This document shows, one piece after another, positions 1-10,668 of a stretch of 20,177 bases of DNA. Location: contig CALBPW010000284.1 of NCBI GenBank assembly GCA_937899145.1, forward strand, positions 1-20,177, read 5' to 3'. A program made the translations under genes and the position numbers. Within the stretch, counting starts at the first letter, position 1; every line of letters begins with the position of its first letter. Source of the DNA: an uncultured Bacteroidota bacterium (GTDB taxonomy: Bacteria > Bacteroidota > Bacteroidia > Bacteroidales > SZUA-534). Below the pieces are notes generated by a model, which saw only the letters and a program-made list of their open reading frames with translations, had not been told where the DNA came from and did no database searches.

Positions 1-599
1 TGATATTTATACTGCGACAACACGTCCCACTTATCATCAAAATAATTAAAACCGCGACCATATACATCAAGTTGGTTGCCGTAATGCGCTTTTAGTTTAT
101 CAACAAATTTTAGCCGATTTAAATGACCTCGCGATATAGCCAGATTACTCGTAATTACCGAAATAAGCTTTTTCTTTTCGGGGAAAGATTGCGTTTTAAG
201 ATTATCATAATCAAGTGAATAAGTATATTCATCCGTCTGATTATCTTTTTTGTAACCTACAAACCATGGCAAAACAGCAGGACCATAAATTACTTTTTTG
301 TGCTCAGTTGGATATTGGCTGGTTGACACCAATCCAAACTGATTCAAATAATTTTTCGGATAATTGAGTACTGAACGCGGTTCGGTATTTAAAAAAACAG
401 TGTTTTCTGGAGCGACATGGCAAGATGTTTTCTCCCGCAATCCCTTACCTTGAACAACCCAAAAATCAGGATTCGAAACTTCCTCATTTATAACAAACCG
501 ATACTTACCATTTAACGATATAAGTGTGTGGTTTTTGGTTTGTCGATGGAAAATTCGGCCTAAACCTTCACGATATGGAGTTAACTTGACAATATACAT
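1..599 (-). CDS. Glycosyltransferase family 10 (alpha-1,3/4-fucosyltransferase-like), partial
   Basis: Reads leftward from an ATG at 599-597 and runs off the window edge, leaving 199 codons without a stop. Near residues 145-199 it shows the GT10 C-terminal signature: a stretch beginning LISVITSNLA, then SRGHLNRLKFVDKL, then LDVYGRGF and, after a conserved lysine, LSQYKY. In GT10 enzymes this is the GDP-fucose-binding half. The missing part should contain the following acidic/Asn motif (typically EN). The likely role is transfer of fucose from GDP-fucose to a GlcNAc or glucose residue of a surface glycan, in the cytoplasm. The start lies 22 nt after the stop of the LicD-family gene on the same strand, so the two are probably co-transcribed. 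The family call is firm from the motif; the acceptor and linkage are inferred. No signal peptide or membrane segment is visible. Confidence 0.85.
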   Translation of the reverse strand, partial: MYIVKLTPYREGLGRIFHRQTKNHTLISLNGKYRFVINEEVSNPDFWVVQGKGLREKTSCHVAPENTVFLNTEPRSVLNYPKNYLNQFGLVSTSQYPTEHKKVIYGPAVLPWFVGYKKDNQTDEYTYSLDYDNLKTQSFPEKKKLISVITSNLAISRGHLNRLKFVDKLKAHYGNQLDVYGRGFNYFDDKWDVLSQYKY

Positions 600-621
600 T
601 ATACGATTAAAACACAAACAG

Positions 622-1458
622 TTACATTCTTTTAGAAACAAAATTTTTATATGGCGTATTCAAATCAAGATAGCGGAAATTTAATTCCGGCAATTTTTTA
701 GGCGGCGTCATATAATCACCATACGATGAGAACAGGTAATCGTGAGGCCGCTGCATTCCATTCACTTCAATAGTCTCAAATTTCATGCGTTGAGGTATTC
801 CATACACATCGCGTTGGAATACGTTGCTATCTTTTGTATTAAAATGATTAGTTACGCAAGGCATTCCTTTTCCTAAAAATTCCTTCTGAATTTTATCAAG
901 TTTAGCATGCGCTTTATTTAGAGGCACTATTTTGTGCATTATTTTTATAAACAGACTATACAATCCGCGACCATGCTTGTTCGGATTGATTAGCGCGTAA
1001 TAAAGTGATTTTGTATAAAATCGAATTTTCATAAAGTGCCACCGGCGTAATAATCCCTTTTTTGGCATATCGTCAAGCGGAAAAACGTCAAGCGGCACAC
1101 CGCCTACAAAATCAAACTGCCGCATCATTAAATATGTGGTTCTATTATCCTGAATACGGGCAAATTGATACGGATAATCAGGATATTCTGCAGGATTTAT
1201 CAATTCATAAAAATTTGGCAACCATTCTTTAGCATGCGCCAAAAGTTTTTCGTAATCAGTGCGGGGCACCACCACATCCACGTCATCATCCCAAGGAATA
1301 AAACCTTGATGCCGCACAGCACCAAGCATGGTTCCGCCTGATAGATAGTAAGTTATATTATGCTCTTTGCAAATAGCATCAAACGTTGCCAAAATGTTAA
1401 GCATAACATTTTGCATTTGACGCAAACCAGCATCACTAATCGGTCGGTTGTCTTGCAT
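622..1458 (-). CDS. LicD-family nucleotidyltransferase-fold phosphotransferase
   Basis: A 278-aa protein if started at the ATG at 1458-1456 (MQDNRPISDAG). The reading frame stays open to 1506, but that extension adds only 16 hydrophobic residues not typical of the family. Residues 37-62 carry the LicD hallmark: YYLSGGTMLGAVRH, then GFIPWDDDVDV, with GGT at 41-43 and the acidic metal-binding cluster WDDDVDV at 56-62. LicD-family proteins transfer phosphocholine (from CDP-choline) or related phospho-substituents onto cell-surface glycans. The neighbours fit: a GT10 fucosyltransferase follows 22 nt downstream on the same strand, and a TagD-like cytidylyltransferase that could supply a CDP-activated donor starts 90 nt away on the opposite strand. 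No choline kinase or transporter is visible, so the identity of the phospho-group is open. Confidence 0.9.
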   Translation of the reverse strand: MQDNRPISDAGLRQMQNVMLNILATFDAICKEHNITYYLSGGTMLGAVRHQGFIPWDDDVDVVVPRTDYEKLLAHAKEWLPNFYELINPAEYPDYPYQFARIQDNRTTYLMMRQFDFVGGVPLDVFPLDDMPKKGLLRRWHFMKIRFYTKSLYYALINPNKHGRGLYSLFIKIMHKIVPLNKAHAKLDKIQKEFLGKGMPCVTNHFNTKDSNVFQRDVYGIPQRMKFETIEVNGMQRPHDYLFSSYGDYMTPPKKLPELNFRYLDLNTPYKNFVSKRM

Positions 1459-1520
1459 AAAAATCAAAATTAAGATTGCGAAAATATAAAAATCACTCAA
1501 AATCAATTTCCGAAAATAAT

Positions 1521-1528
1521 TAGCTTTG
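1521..1528 (+). promoter_or_regulatory. Putative -7 promoter element (TAGCTTTG) for the cytidylyltransferase
   Basis: TAGCTTTG matches the Bacteroidota -7 consensus TAnnTTTG exactly and lies 20 nt before the ATG at 1549. No clear TTTG -33 partner is seen 19-21 nt upstream, so this is a half-match in a 90-nt divergent intergenic region. Confidence 0.3.
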
Positions 1529-1548
1529 GCACACTAAAAAATATATTA

Positions 1549-1956
1549 ATGAAGAAAGTATTTACGGTTGGCGTTTTTGACTATTTCCATCTTGGGCACT
1601 TGCGACTATTTGAAAACGCCAAAAAACTTGGCGGTTATCTTATTGTGGCTGTACAAGATAGCGATTACATTCTAAAATACAAACCTGATGCGAATATCTT
1701 ATATTCAACCCAACAACGTATTGAATTAATCAGAGCTTTAAAAATTGTAGATGAAGTAGTTATCTACAAAAACGTTGATGATATAATAAGCCAAATCGAT
1801 TTTGATGTTTGGGCTATTGGTAACGACCAAACACACGCGGGCTTTCAGCGTGCACTAAATTGGTGTCAGGAAAATGGAAAAGAAGTTGTTAGGCTACCTC
1901 GCACACAAGGGATTAGTTCATCGCAGATAAAAAATGAATTAGAAAAGTTAAAATAG
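1549..1956 (+). CDS. TagD-like cytidylyltransferase (nucleotidyltransferase, HxGH family)
   Basis: A 135-aa, single-domain cytosolic protein, the usual size for glycerol-3-phosphate cytidylyltransferase-type enzymes. The nucleotide-binding HxGH motif is HLGH at residues 14-17, preceded by GVFDYF. The second signature is RTQGISSSQIK at about 118-128, matching the RTxGISTTxI-type motif that contacts the triphosphate. Such enzymes make CDP-glycerol, CDP-ethanolamine, CDP-choline-like or CDP-ribitol-like donors from CTP and a phosphorylated alcohol. Divergent transcription from the licD-like gene suggests that it supplies an activated donor to the LicD transferase. Both the substrate and the link are inferred; ADP-sugar-type adenylyl transfer cannot be excluded from sequence alone. 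Confidence 0.85.
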   Translation: MKKVFTVGVFDYFHLGHLRLFENAKKLGGYLIVAVQDSDYILKYKPDANILYSTQQRIELIRALKIVDEVVIYKNVDDIISQIDFDVWAIGNDQTHAGFQRALNWCQENGKEVVRLPRTQGISSSQIKNELEKLK

Positions 1957-2167
1957 AACGAATTCAAGTTATAAATGCCACATTTTGAGATAAACCTAAA
2001 TTTACGAATGGTTCATTGCAGATACGCCAAATTTATCAGCCGCCTGCTGTTTTTTGTTGGAAATCAATCTGTTTCAATTCGGTGATATAATTAAAATGGA
2101 AGAAACATGGAGCGTTAGTAAATTACAGACATATCAAAGTTGGATAAATTATTACTACTTTTACAAA

Positions 2168-2195
2168 ATTGAGCAGATTGCACATCTGCAACAAT
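2168..2195. promoter_or_regulatory. Inverted repeat upstream of the beta-galactosidase gene
   Basis: GCAGAT (2173-2178) and ATCTGC (2184-2189) are perfect reverse complements around the 5-nt loop TGCAC. An outer ATTG (2168-2171) pairs with CAAT (2192-2195) across a small A/AA bulge. The element ends 24 nt before the ATG at 2220, where a repressor operator or a 5'-leader hairpin could sit. The rest of the 1957-2219 gap shows no convincing promoter or RNA gene. Confidence 0.4.
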
Positions 2196-2201
2196 TTATA
2201 A

Positions 2202-5282
<3,081 letters not shown>

Positions 5283-5313
5283 ATTAGGTATTGACGAGTT
5301 TGTATTAATTTTA

Positions 5314-5355
5314 GAAGCGCAAGGAGTGAAATTTTCACTTCTTGCGCTTCATTTT
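5314..5355. terminator. Rho-independent terminator between convergent genes
   Basis: Two 18-nt arms (5314-5331 and 5333-5350) are complementary apart from one G.T wobble and enclose a single-base centre at 5332. ATTTT follows on the plus strand. It lies 31 nt after the beta-galactosidase stop. The stop codon of the opposing permease gene overlaps its T-run. The minus-strand side is followed by AT-rich DNA rather than a clean T-run, so termination is probably stronger for the rightward transcript. Confidence 0.75.
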
Positions 5356-6586
5356 AAACTCTTCCTTTAAACTTAAATCCCGCATTTTCAACGGCTTGGC
5401 GAATATCGTTTTCGTTTGCCTCGCCCTCAATTACAACAGTTTGATTGGTAATATCGGCCGTTACCGATTTAATACCACCAATATTACTAATGGCCGTTTC
5501 TACAGCAGCCTTGCAATGGTTACATGCCATACCATCAACTTTATAAACAGTTCCGCTGACAGCAACCTTGCTGCGTTTAAATTTGTTAAATATACTCATA
5601 ATAAAGACATTTAATAAACATACGATAAGAACGATACTACACGCTATCTTAAACCAAGACATCTGCTCAGTCTCCGACGGGCAACAATGCCGATTTGCGG
5701 CATCGGTAAATTGTAGTAAACCATCAAAATTATCCAATAAAAAACCGAATCCGACAGCTCCTGCAATTATAGTTGAAATATAGATTATTGTAAATTTCAA
5801 TCCCATCGTTTTTCTGATTACTAAGAACGAGCCGAAATTAACAGCCGGGCCTGCCATCAGCAGTACAAAAGCGGCGCCGGGTGTCAATCCCTTGGCAAGC
5901 AGCGCGGCGGCAACAGGAATGCTGCCAGTCGAACAAATGTACATCGGCACAGCAACTATCAGCATTACAAGCATTTGCAACAATGGTTTGTCGCCATATT
6001 GCAAGAAGAAGCTGTCAGGAACACCAACTTGAATTAGTGCCGCAAGCAACAAGCCGATAAGTAATCGTGTACCAATGTTTTGCATCATCTCAACAAATGC
6101 GTAACGTAAAATTGAAACAATAGGTTTTTCTGCCGTTTTTAGAGTTGCGGAATTACAGCTATCGACTTCTGTATCAACCATCTGACGCGTCATAACATTA
6201 ACAATCACGCCACCACAAATACCTGTAATTAAAGCAGCTGCAGGACGGACAATTGCAAATGCCAAGCCCATCAACGAAAATGTTGCAATTATTGAGTCGA
6301 TGCCAGTTTGCGGTGTCGCTATTAAGAACGATGCCACAGCGCCACGCGAGGCTCGCTCGTTACGCAGTCCAACGGCAGTTGGTATCACACCACATGAGCA
6401 GAGTGGCAACGGGACACCTAATAATGCCGCCATCAATACCGATTTAAAACTACTATCGGATAAATAATTAGTATAAAATCTTTTAGGAACCGCCACATGC
6501 AACACGCCTGCCACCAAAAAACCAAGCAACAAGTATGGCGACATCTCACCTATTATATAAAGTAACGAGCCGAAAAAAATTTCCAT
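5354..6586 (-). CDS. Permease of the SO_0444/ArsP type with C-terminal heavy-metal-associated (HMA) domain
   Basis: A 410-aa inner-membrane protein if started at the ATG at 6586-6584 (MEIFFGSLLYIIGEMSPYL). An in-frame extension to 6670 adds 28 atypical residues. The first ~320 residues form about eight membrane spans of the COG0701 permease family. Its conserved cysteine motif GVPLPLCSCGVIP is near residues 61-73, with further signatures ATPQTGID and GPAVNFGS. The last ~70 residues form an HMA (ferredoxin-like metal-binding) domain with VDGMACNHC, whose CxxC-type cysteines bind soft metals such as Cu or Zn. Members annotated as SO_0444-family transporters export Cu/Zn, while related ArsP proteins export organoarsenicals. 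The HMA tail favours Cu or Zn, but the substrate is not proven. The gene is transcribed away from mdh and towards the beta-galactosidase. Confidence 0.88.
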   Translation of the reverse strand: MEIFFGSLLYIIGEMSPYLLLGFLVAGVLHVAVPKRFYTNYLSDSSFKSVLMAALLGVPLPLCSCGVIPTAVGLRNERASRGAVASFLIATPQTGIDSIIATFSLMGLAFAIVRPAAALITGICGGVIVNVMTRQMVDTEVDSCNSATLKTAEKPIVSILRYAFVEMMQNIGTRLLIGLLLAALIQVGVPDSFFLQYGDKPLLQMLVMLIVAVPMYICSTGSIPVAAALLAKGLTPGAAFVLLMAGPAVNFGSFLVIRKTMGLKFTIIYISTIIAGAVGFGFLLDNFDGLLQFTDAANRHCCPSETEQMSWFKIACSIVLIVCLLNVFIMSIFNKFKRSKVAVSGTVYKVDGMACNHCKAAVETAISNIGGIKSVTADITNQTVVIEGEANENDIRQAVENAGFKFKGRV

Positions 6587-6603
6587 AATTCTGATTTTTT
6601 GCG

Positions 6604-6611
6604 CAAAGATA
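6604..6611 (-). promoter_or_regulatory. Putative -7 element (TATCTTTG) for the permease gene
   Basis: The minus strand reads TATCTTTG, an exact TAnnTTTG match, 17 nt upstream of the chosen ATG at 6586. It supports 6586 rather than 6670 as the start, because a start at 6670 would lie upstream of this promoter. No good -33 TTTG is seen at the right spacing. Confidence 0.4.
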
Positions 6612-6658
6612 ATTGATTTACGCCTTATAAATTGGCACAATTCAATATTGAAAAAAAA

Positions 6659-6689
6659 TTGAAAACCCAATTAGTAATTATTATCTTTG
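6659..6689 (+). promoter_or_regulatory. Bacteroidota-type promoter for malate dehydrogenase
   Basis: A -33 TTG at 6659-6661 is followed after 20 nt by TATCTTTG at 6682-6689, an exact match to the TAnnTTTG -7 element at the expected spacing. Transcription should start about 6-8 nt later, giving a leader of roughly 35-40 nt before the ATG at 6733. This is the best-formed promoter in the window. Confidence 0.6.
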
Positions 6690-6732
6690 CCGTTCATTTT
6701 AAAACAATGTTTTTTGTTAAAATATACAAATC

Positions 6733-7674
6733 ATGAGTAAAGTAACAGTAGTAGGAGCAGGTAACGTAGGTGCAACATGCGCCAATGTTCTTGCATTTAA
6801 TGAGGTGGCCGACGAAGTTGTAATGCTCGATATTAAAGAGGGCATTTCAGAAGGCAAAGCAATGGATATGATGCAAACTGCTCAATTGTTGGGTTTTGAC
6901 ACTCGCTTAACAGGTTGCACAAACGACTATTCAAAAACAGCTAATTCCGATGCTGTTGTCATCACTTCAGGTATTCCTCGTAAGCCCGGAATGACTCGCG
7001 AAGAGTTGCTTGGCGTAAATGCGGGAATTGTCAAAGGTGTTGCCGAAAACGTATTAAAATATTCACCAAACGCTATCATTGTCTGCATTTCAAACCCGAT
7101 GGACACAATGACATACCTTGCACTTAAAGCACTTGGTTTGCCAAAAAACCGTGTTATCGGCATGGGTGGCGCTTTGGATAGCTCTCGTTTCAAATATTTC
7201 CTTTCGCAAGCCATTGGTTGCAATGCCAACGAGGTTGAAGGCTTTGTAATTGGCGGTCATGGCGATACCACAATGATACCTATGGCACGTTTCGCGACGT
7301 ACAAAGGTATGCCTGTTTCAAACTTCCTTTCGGCTGAAAAAATTGATGAAGTTGTAAAATCGACAATGGTAGGAGGCGCGACGCTTACAGGGTTGCTTGG
7401 CACATCGGCTTGGTACGCGCCAGGTGCTGCCGGAGCTTACGTTGTTGAATCTATCATTCACGACCAAAAGAAGATGATTCCTTGCTCAGTACTACTTGAA
7501 GGCGAATATGGCGAGAAGGACATCTGCATTGGCGTTCCTGTTATCTTGGGTAAAAATGGTATCGAAAAAATTGTTGAACTTGACCTTAACGCTGAAGAAA
7601 AAGAAAAGTTTGCTGCAAGCGCAAAATCTGTTCGTGGCAATGTCGATACTCTTAAAGAATTGAAATTAGTGTAA
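6733..7674 (+). CDS. mdh: Malate dehydrogenase (NAD-dependent, LDH-like type)
   Basis: 313 aa, the normal length. It catalyses the reversible NAD-linked oxidation of malate to oxaloacetate in the cytoplasm. In fermenting Bacteroidales it usually runs towards malate, on the way to fumarate and succinate. The NAD-binding GAGNVG is at residues 8-13, with Asp33 ending the second strand (MLDIKEG), which favours NAD over NADP. The substrate loop holds Arg83 and Arg89 (GIPRKPGMTRE), then NPMDTMTYL, Asp149 and Arg152 (GALDSSRF) and the catalytic His176 in GGHGDTTMIP. Arg rather than Gln at the loop position is the malate-type choice over lactate. The gene is monocistronic, with its own promoter and a strong terminator 20 nt after the stop. 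Confidence 0.97.
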   Translation: MSKVTVVGAGNVGATCANVLAFNEVADEVVMLDIKEGISEGKAMDMMQTAQLLGFDTRLTGCTNDYSKTANSDAVVITSGIPRKPGMTREELLGVNAGIVKGVAENVLKYSPNAIIVCISNPMDTMTYLALKALGLPKNRVIGMGGALDSSRFKYFLSQAIGCNANEVEGFVIGGHGDTTMIPMARFATYKGMPVSNFLSAEKIDEVVKSTMVGGATLTGLLGTSAWYAPGAAGAYVVESIIHDQKKMIPCSVLLEGEYGEKDICIGVPVILGKNGIEKIVELDLNAEEKEKFAASAKSVRGNVDTLKELKLV

Positions 7675-7694
7675 TTAGACACTAAAATTAAAAA

Positions 7695-7729
7695 GAAAGC
7701 CTTTCAACTTTTGCTGAAAGGCTTTTTTT
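7695..7729. terminator. Bidirectional rho-independent terminator (mdh / panE)
   Basis: AAAGCCTTTCA (7696-7706) pairs perfectly with TGAAAGGCTTT (7715-7725) around an 8-nt loop. Ts follow to 7729 on the plus strand. Read leftward, the same stem is followed by CTTTTTAATTTT, so it can also end the convergent panE transcript. Confidence 0.85.
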
Positions 7730-7760
7730 ATACACATTGAGAGTTTAGAAGATTGATAAT

Positions 7761-8678
7761 CTAACACCCAACACCATCTAAAAATTTCAGTTCCTGCGCA
7801 AGCATTTCGGTTTTGCGCATATAGCAACCGGCAGCTTTGGCTGTTGCAATCGGATTGGAGTAGATAGCTTGAATTTCGAGTGTGCGATGATTATCAAAAT
7901 CGAGTTTCATACTTGGCGCATAAGGCTTCATAGCATCGGTCATTGATAGCATTTTATCCACAAATTCGGGTTCAATTTTTTCGCCACAAGCAGCCGCTCC
8001 GTCCAAAACCTCATTCATAAGGTCGGTTACAAGTGCGCGAGTATCAGCATTTTGCATCAATTTGTCAGTAGATGTATTTAGAGCGACTGTAAGTCCATTG
8101 TATGGAATATTCCAAACAAGTTTGCGCCAACGAGCCTCATTCAAATTTTCGGCAATGGCAAATGGCACTTTCGCCTGCTCAAAATCCGAACTGATTTGTT
8201 GTAGTACAGTTATTTTTGGCAACTGATAAAAACCGACATTTAACGCTCCGTAATCAGCGTGATTGATATGCCCCACCCCAATGCGCGATGAGCATATAAA
8301 TGCCATTCCTCCAGCAATTGTGTGATTGGGGAAATCAGCCGCCAACTGTGCTTCAAGCCCTAATCCATTTTGTATCAGCACTATAACAGTATCGTTATGT
8401 AACAATGGCGGTAAAATTTGTTTTAGTTGATTGTTACGCGTCGATTTCAATGCCACCAAAACAACATCACATTTTGGCATATCCATGCTTGCTTTATAAG
8501 CATTTATCGGATTTACAACAAAATCGCCTACAACAGAATCGACTTTTAATCCATTATTCTTAACATACTCATATTCAGTATTAAACAAAAAATGCACTTC
8601 TTTTCCTGCATTTGCCAATCTGCCGCCATAATAGCCACCGATAGCGCCAGTGCCCACAATAGCATATCTCAAATTCAT
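7761..8678 (-). CDS. panE: 2-dehydropantoate 2-reductase (ketopantoate reductase)
   Basis: A 305-aa cytoplasmic enzyme from the ATG at 8678-8676 (MNLRYAIVG). A TTG six codons further upstream is less likely. It should reduce ketopantoate to pantoate with NADPH, in pantothenate and coenzyme A synthesis. The N-terminal Rossmann fold shows VGTGAIGGYYGGRLA (8-22), then DVVLVALKST and IQNGLG. The C-terminal domain has RWRKLVWNIPYNGL with Lys186, the position of the catalytic lysine in this family, followed by a late SMKLDFDNHRTLE region that matches the substrate-binding segment. Other pantothenate genes are not nearby, so the symbol rests on family signatures; a related ApbA/PanE-type reductase on another keto acid is possible. 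A TATTTTTG match (8701-8694) sits just upstream of the start. Confidence 0.88.
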   Translation of the reverse strand: MNLRYAIVGTGAIGGYYGGRLANAGKEVHFLFNTEYEYVKNNGLKVDSVVGDFVVNPINAYKASMDMPKCDVVLVALKSTRNNQLKQILPPLLHNDTVIVLIQNGLGLEAQLAADFPNHTIAGGMAFICSSRIGVGHINHADYGALNVGFYQLPKITVLQQISSDFEQAKVPFAIAENLNEARWRKLVWNIPYNGLTVALNTSTDKLMQNADTRALVTDLMNEVLDGAAACGEKIEPEFVDKMLSMTDAMKPYAPSMKLDFDNHRTLEIQAIYSNPIATAKAAGCYMRKTEMLAQELKFLDGVGC

Positions 8679-8770
8679 AATCGTTTTTTTCAACAAAAAT
8701 ACAAAAGTTTGAAAATTGCGCTATAAAGTCAACTTTTCAGCATTTTAGCACTGTTACTCATTATTCTTGC

Positions 8771-8778
8771 TATTTTTG
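8771..8778 (+). promoter_or_regulatory. Putative -7 element (TATTTTTG) for the long rightward cluster
   Basis: TATTTTTG matches TAnnTTTG and lies 13 nt before the ATG at 8792 (19 nt before the second ATG at 8798). No matching -33 box is evident. If real, it is the only visible promoter for the densely packed genes from 8792 to 17835. Confidence 0.3.
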
Positions 8779-8791
8779 ACCGCACATTTTT

Positions 8792-9394
8792 ATGACAATG
8801 AGATTTTTTGAAAAATACCTTGCACGCAAGTCAAAACTTGGTTTGATATTCAACGCTGCGGTTGTAATATTAGCGATATTTATAATGATACCGCAAACGC
8901 GGAAAGCCACAACGGCACTTATGCTGCGAGCGACAATTTTCATCTATCAGCCGTCGCTACTTGCAAAACCAATTCCACTACAGGCTGACGTTGAACAATG
9001 GCAACTGCGCACTCTTGATGGTGACACCTGCCAATTTGCCGATTTTTTAGGCAAGCCACTGATTATCAACTATTGGGCTTCGTGGTGCGCTCCATGTATT
9101 GCCGAAATGGGACAATTCGAAAAACTTTATGCCGACTATGCCGATGATGTCAACTTCTTGTTTATCAGCAACGAAAAAAAGTCGGACATTTTAAAATTCC
9201 AAAAACGCAAAAAAATACAAATGCCTATATACCAAGCCATTAACAACTATCCTCAACAACTTTCGGCAAACACACTACCTGTTACATTCATCATTAGCCC
9301 CGACAGAAACATTCTTATGCGAAAATCGGGCATTGTGCAATGGAATGGCAAACGAATGAGAAACATTATCAGGCAGTTAATTGATAAAAATTGA
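8792..9394 (+). CDS. Membrane-anchored thioredoxin-like protein (TlpA/ResA type)
   Basis: 200 aa. Residues about 17-34 form a single hydrophobic segment (signal anchor), leaving the rest in the periplasm. The thioredoxin fold begins near residue 66. Its active site is WCAPC at 98-102 within NYWASWCAPCIAEM, and a cis-proline loop (LPVTFIISPD) comes later. TlpA/ResA-type proteins reduce disulfides in the envelope, for example on cytochrome c precursors or secreted proteins. The gene is first in a packed cluster, with the SpmA-SpmB fusion starting 28 nt later, and its partner is not known. Two in-frame ATGs (8792 and 8798) are equally plausible starts. The family call is firm; the specific substrate is not. 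Confidence 0.9.
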   Translation: MTMRFFEKYLARKSKLGLIFNAAVVILAIFIMIPQTRKATTALMLRATIFIYQPSLLAKPIPLQADVEQWQLRTLDGDTCQFADFLGKPLIINYWASWCAPCIAEMGQFEKLYADYADDVNFLFISNEKKSDILKFQKRKKIQMPIYQAINNYPQQLSANTLPVTFIISPDRNILMRKSGIVQWNGKRMRNIIRQLIDKN

Positions 9395-9422
9395 AAACAA
9401 CCTAAAATTCTAATCCCTAACA

Positions 9423-10655
9423 ATGGCGCTCAATTACATTTGGATCGGTTTCTTCTTGATTGGCTTTTTGGCAGCACTTGGACGAATGATATTTGCTGGC
9501 GACACCGAAATTTTTTCAGCCATGGTGAATAGCACATTCGAAATGGCAAAAACCGGTTTCGAAATTTCACTTGGTTTGACAGGAGTGATGACACTTTGGC
9601 TTGGACTTATGCGCATTGGCGAAAAAGGTGGAATGATACAAATATTCTCGAAATTGTTTGGTCCGTTTTTTCACAAGCTTTTCCCCGAAATTCCTGCTAA
9701 TCACCCTGTTAACGGCTCCATTATGATGAATTTAGCCGCAAACATGCTTGGCGTCGACAATGCCGCCACACCGCTTGGGCTAAAGGCTATGAGCCAACTG
9801 CAAGAACTGAATCCAAAGAAAGACACCGCATCAAACTCAATGATAATGTTTCTGGTGCTCAACACCTCAGGACTGACACTAATTCCCGTCAGCATAATGG
9901 TTTACCGCGCACAAATGGGAGCCGCCGACCCTTCCGATGTTTTTATCCCGATTTTGATTGCCACATTTTTTAGCACCGTTGCTGGCATTTTATCAGTATC
10001 TATCTATCAGAAAATCAATCTATTCAATAAAGTATTCATCGCATACGCCGCCTTTTTCACTCTGATAATAAGCGGATTGATTTGGTATTTTGTACAACTG
10101 CCTCGCAAACAAGTAAATACGCAATCATCGCTATTTGCAAACATCATTCTGTTTCTGATAATAATATCGTTTATTTTGTTGGCAATCAGACGGAAAGTGA
10201 ATGTATATGAAGCCTTTATCGAAGGCGCAAAAGATGGATTTAGCACAGCGGTGAAAATAATTCCTTATCTGATAGCCATATTGGTTGGAGTTGGAGTTTT
10301 CCGCACATCGGGCGCACTCGATTACCTAATGCACGGCATCAGTTCGTTTTTCTCGCTAATCGGCATCAACACTCAGTTTGTCGACGCGTTGCCAACCGCA
10401 TTTATGAAACCATTGAGCGGCTCGGGAGCGCGCGGAATGATGATTGACACGATGAACACATTTGGAGCCGACTCGTTTGCAGGTCGCTTGGCATGCTGTT
10501 TTCAAGGTTCAACCGATACCACTTTCTACATTTTGGCGGTCTATTTTGGAAGCGTTGGCATCAGCAAAACCCGCCATGCCGTCGTTTGTGGCCTATTAGC
10601 CGATTTGGCAAGCATTTTGGCAGCCATTATTGTCGCATACATTTTTTGGGGATAA
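9423..10655 (+). CDS. SpmA-SpmB fusion protein (nucleoside recognition/gate domain membrane protein)
   Basis: A 410-aa polytopic membrane protein. Residues 1-195 match spore maturation protein A, with ALGRMIFAGDTEIF, GLTGVMTLWLGLM and NMLGVDNAATPLGLKAM. After a hydrophobic linker, residues ~255-410 match SpmB, with FIEGAKDGFSTAVKIIPYLIA, PTAFMKPLSGSGARGMM and CFQGSTDTTFYILAVYFG. The two halves are separate genes in Bacillus, where they affect spore-core dehydration. Fused forms in non-sporulating Bacteroidota must do something else, and their transported compound, if any, is unknown. The 'gate' domain is shared with nucleoside and some peptide/lipid transporters. The gene is packed between the TlpA-like gene (28 nt) and the C10 protease gene (13 nt). 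Confidence 0.88.
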   Translation: MALNYIWIGFFLIGFLAALGRMIFAGDTEIFSAMVNSTFEMAKTGFEISLGLTGVMTLWLGLMRIGEKGGMIQIFSKLFGPFFHKLFPEIPANHPVNGSIMMNLAANMLGVDNAATPLGLKAMSQLQELNPKKDTASNSMIMFLVLNTSGLTLIPVSIMVYRAQMGAADPSDVFIPILIATFFSTVAGILSVSIYQKINLFNKVFIAYAAFFTLIISGLIWYFVQLPRKQVNTQSSLFANIILFLIIISFILLAIRRKVNVYEAFIEGAKDGFSTAVKIIPYLIAILVGVGVFRTSGALDYLMHGISSFFSLIGINTQFVDALPTAFMKPLSGSGARGMMIDTMNTFGADSFAGRLACCFQGSTDTTFYILAVYFGSVGISKTRHAVVCGLLADLASILAAIIVAYIFWG

Positions 10656-10668
10656 ACACTGACAATCA

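Noticed and set aside
1465..1472. Minus-strand TAATTTTG as a -7 promoter for the LicD-like gene
   Set aside because: It is only seven bases from the chosen ATG, which would make the mRNA leaderless, and its nearest TTTTG is 25 nt away rather than 19-21.
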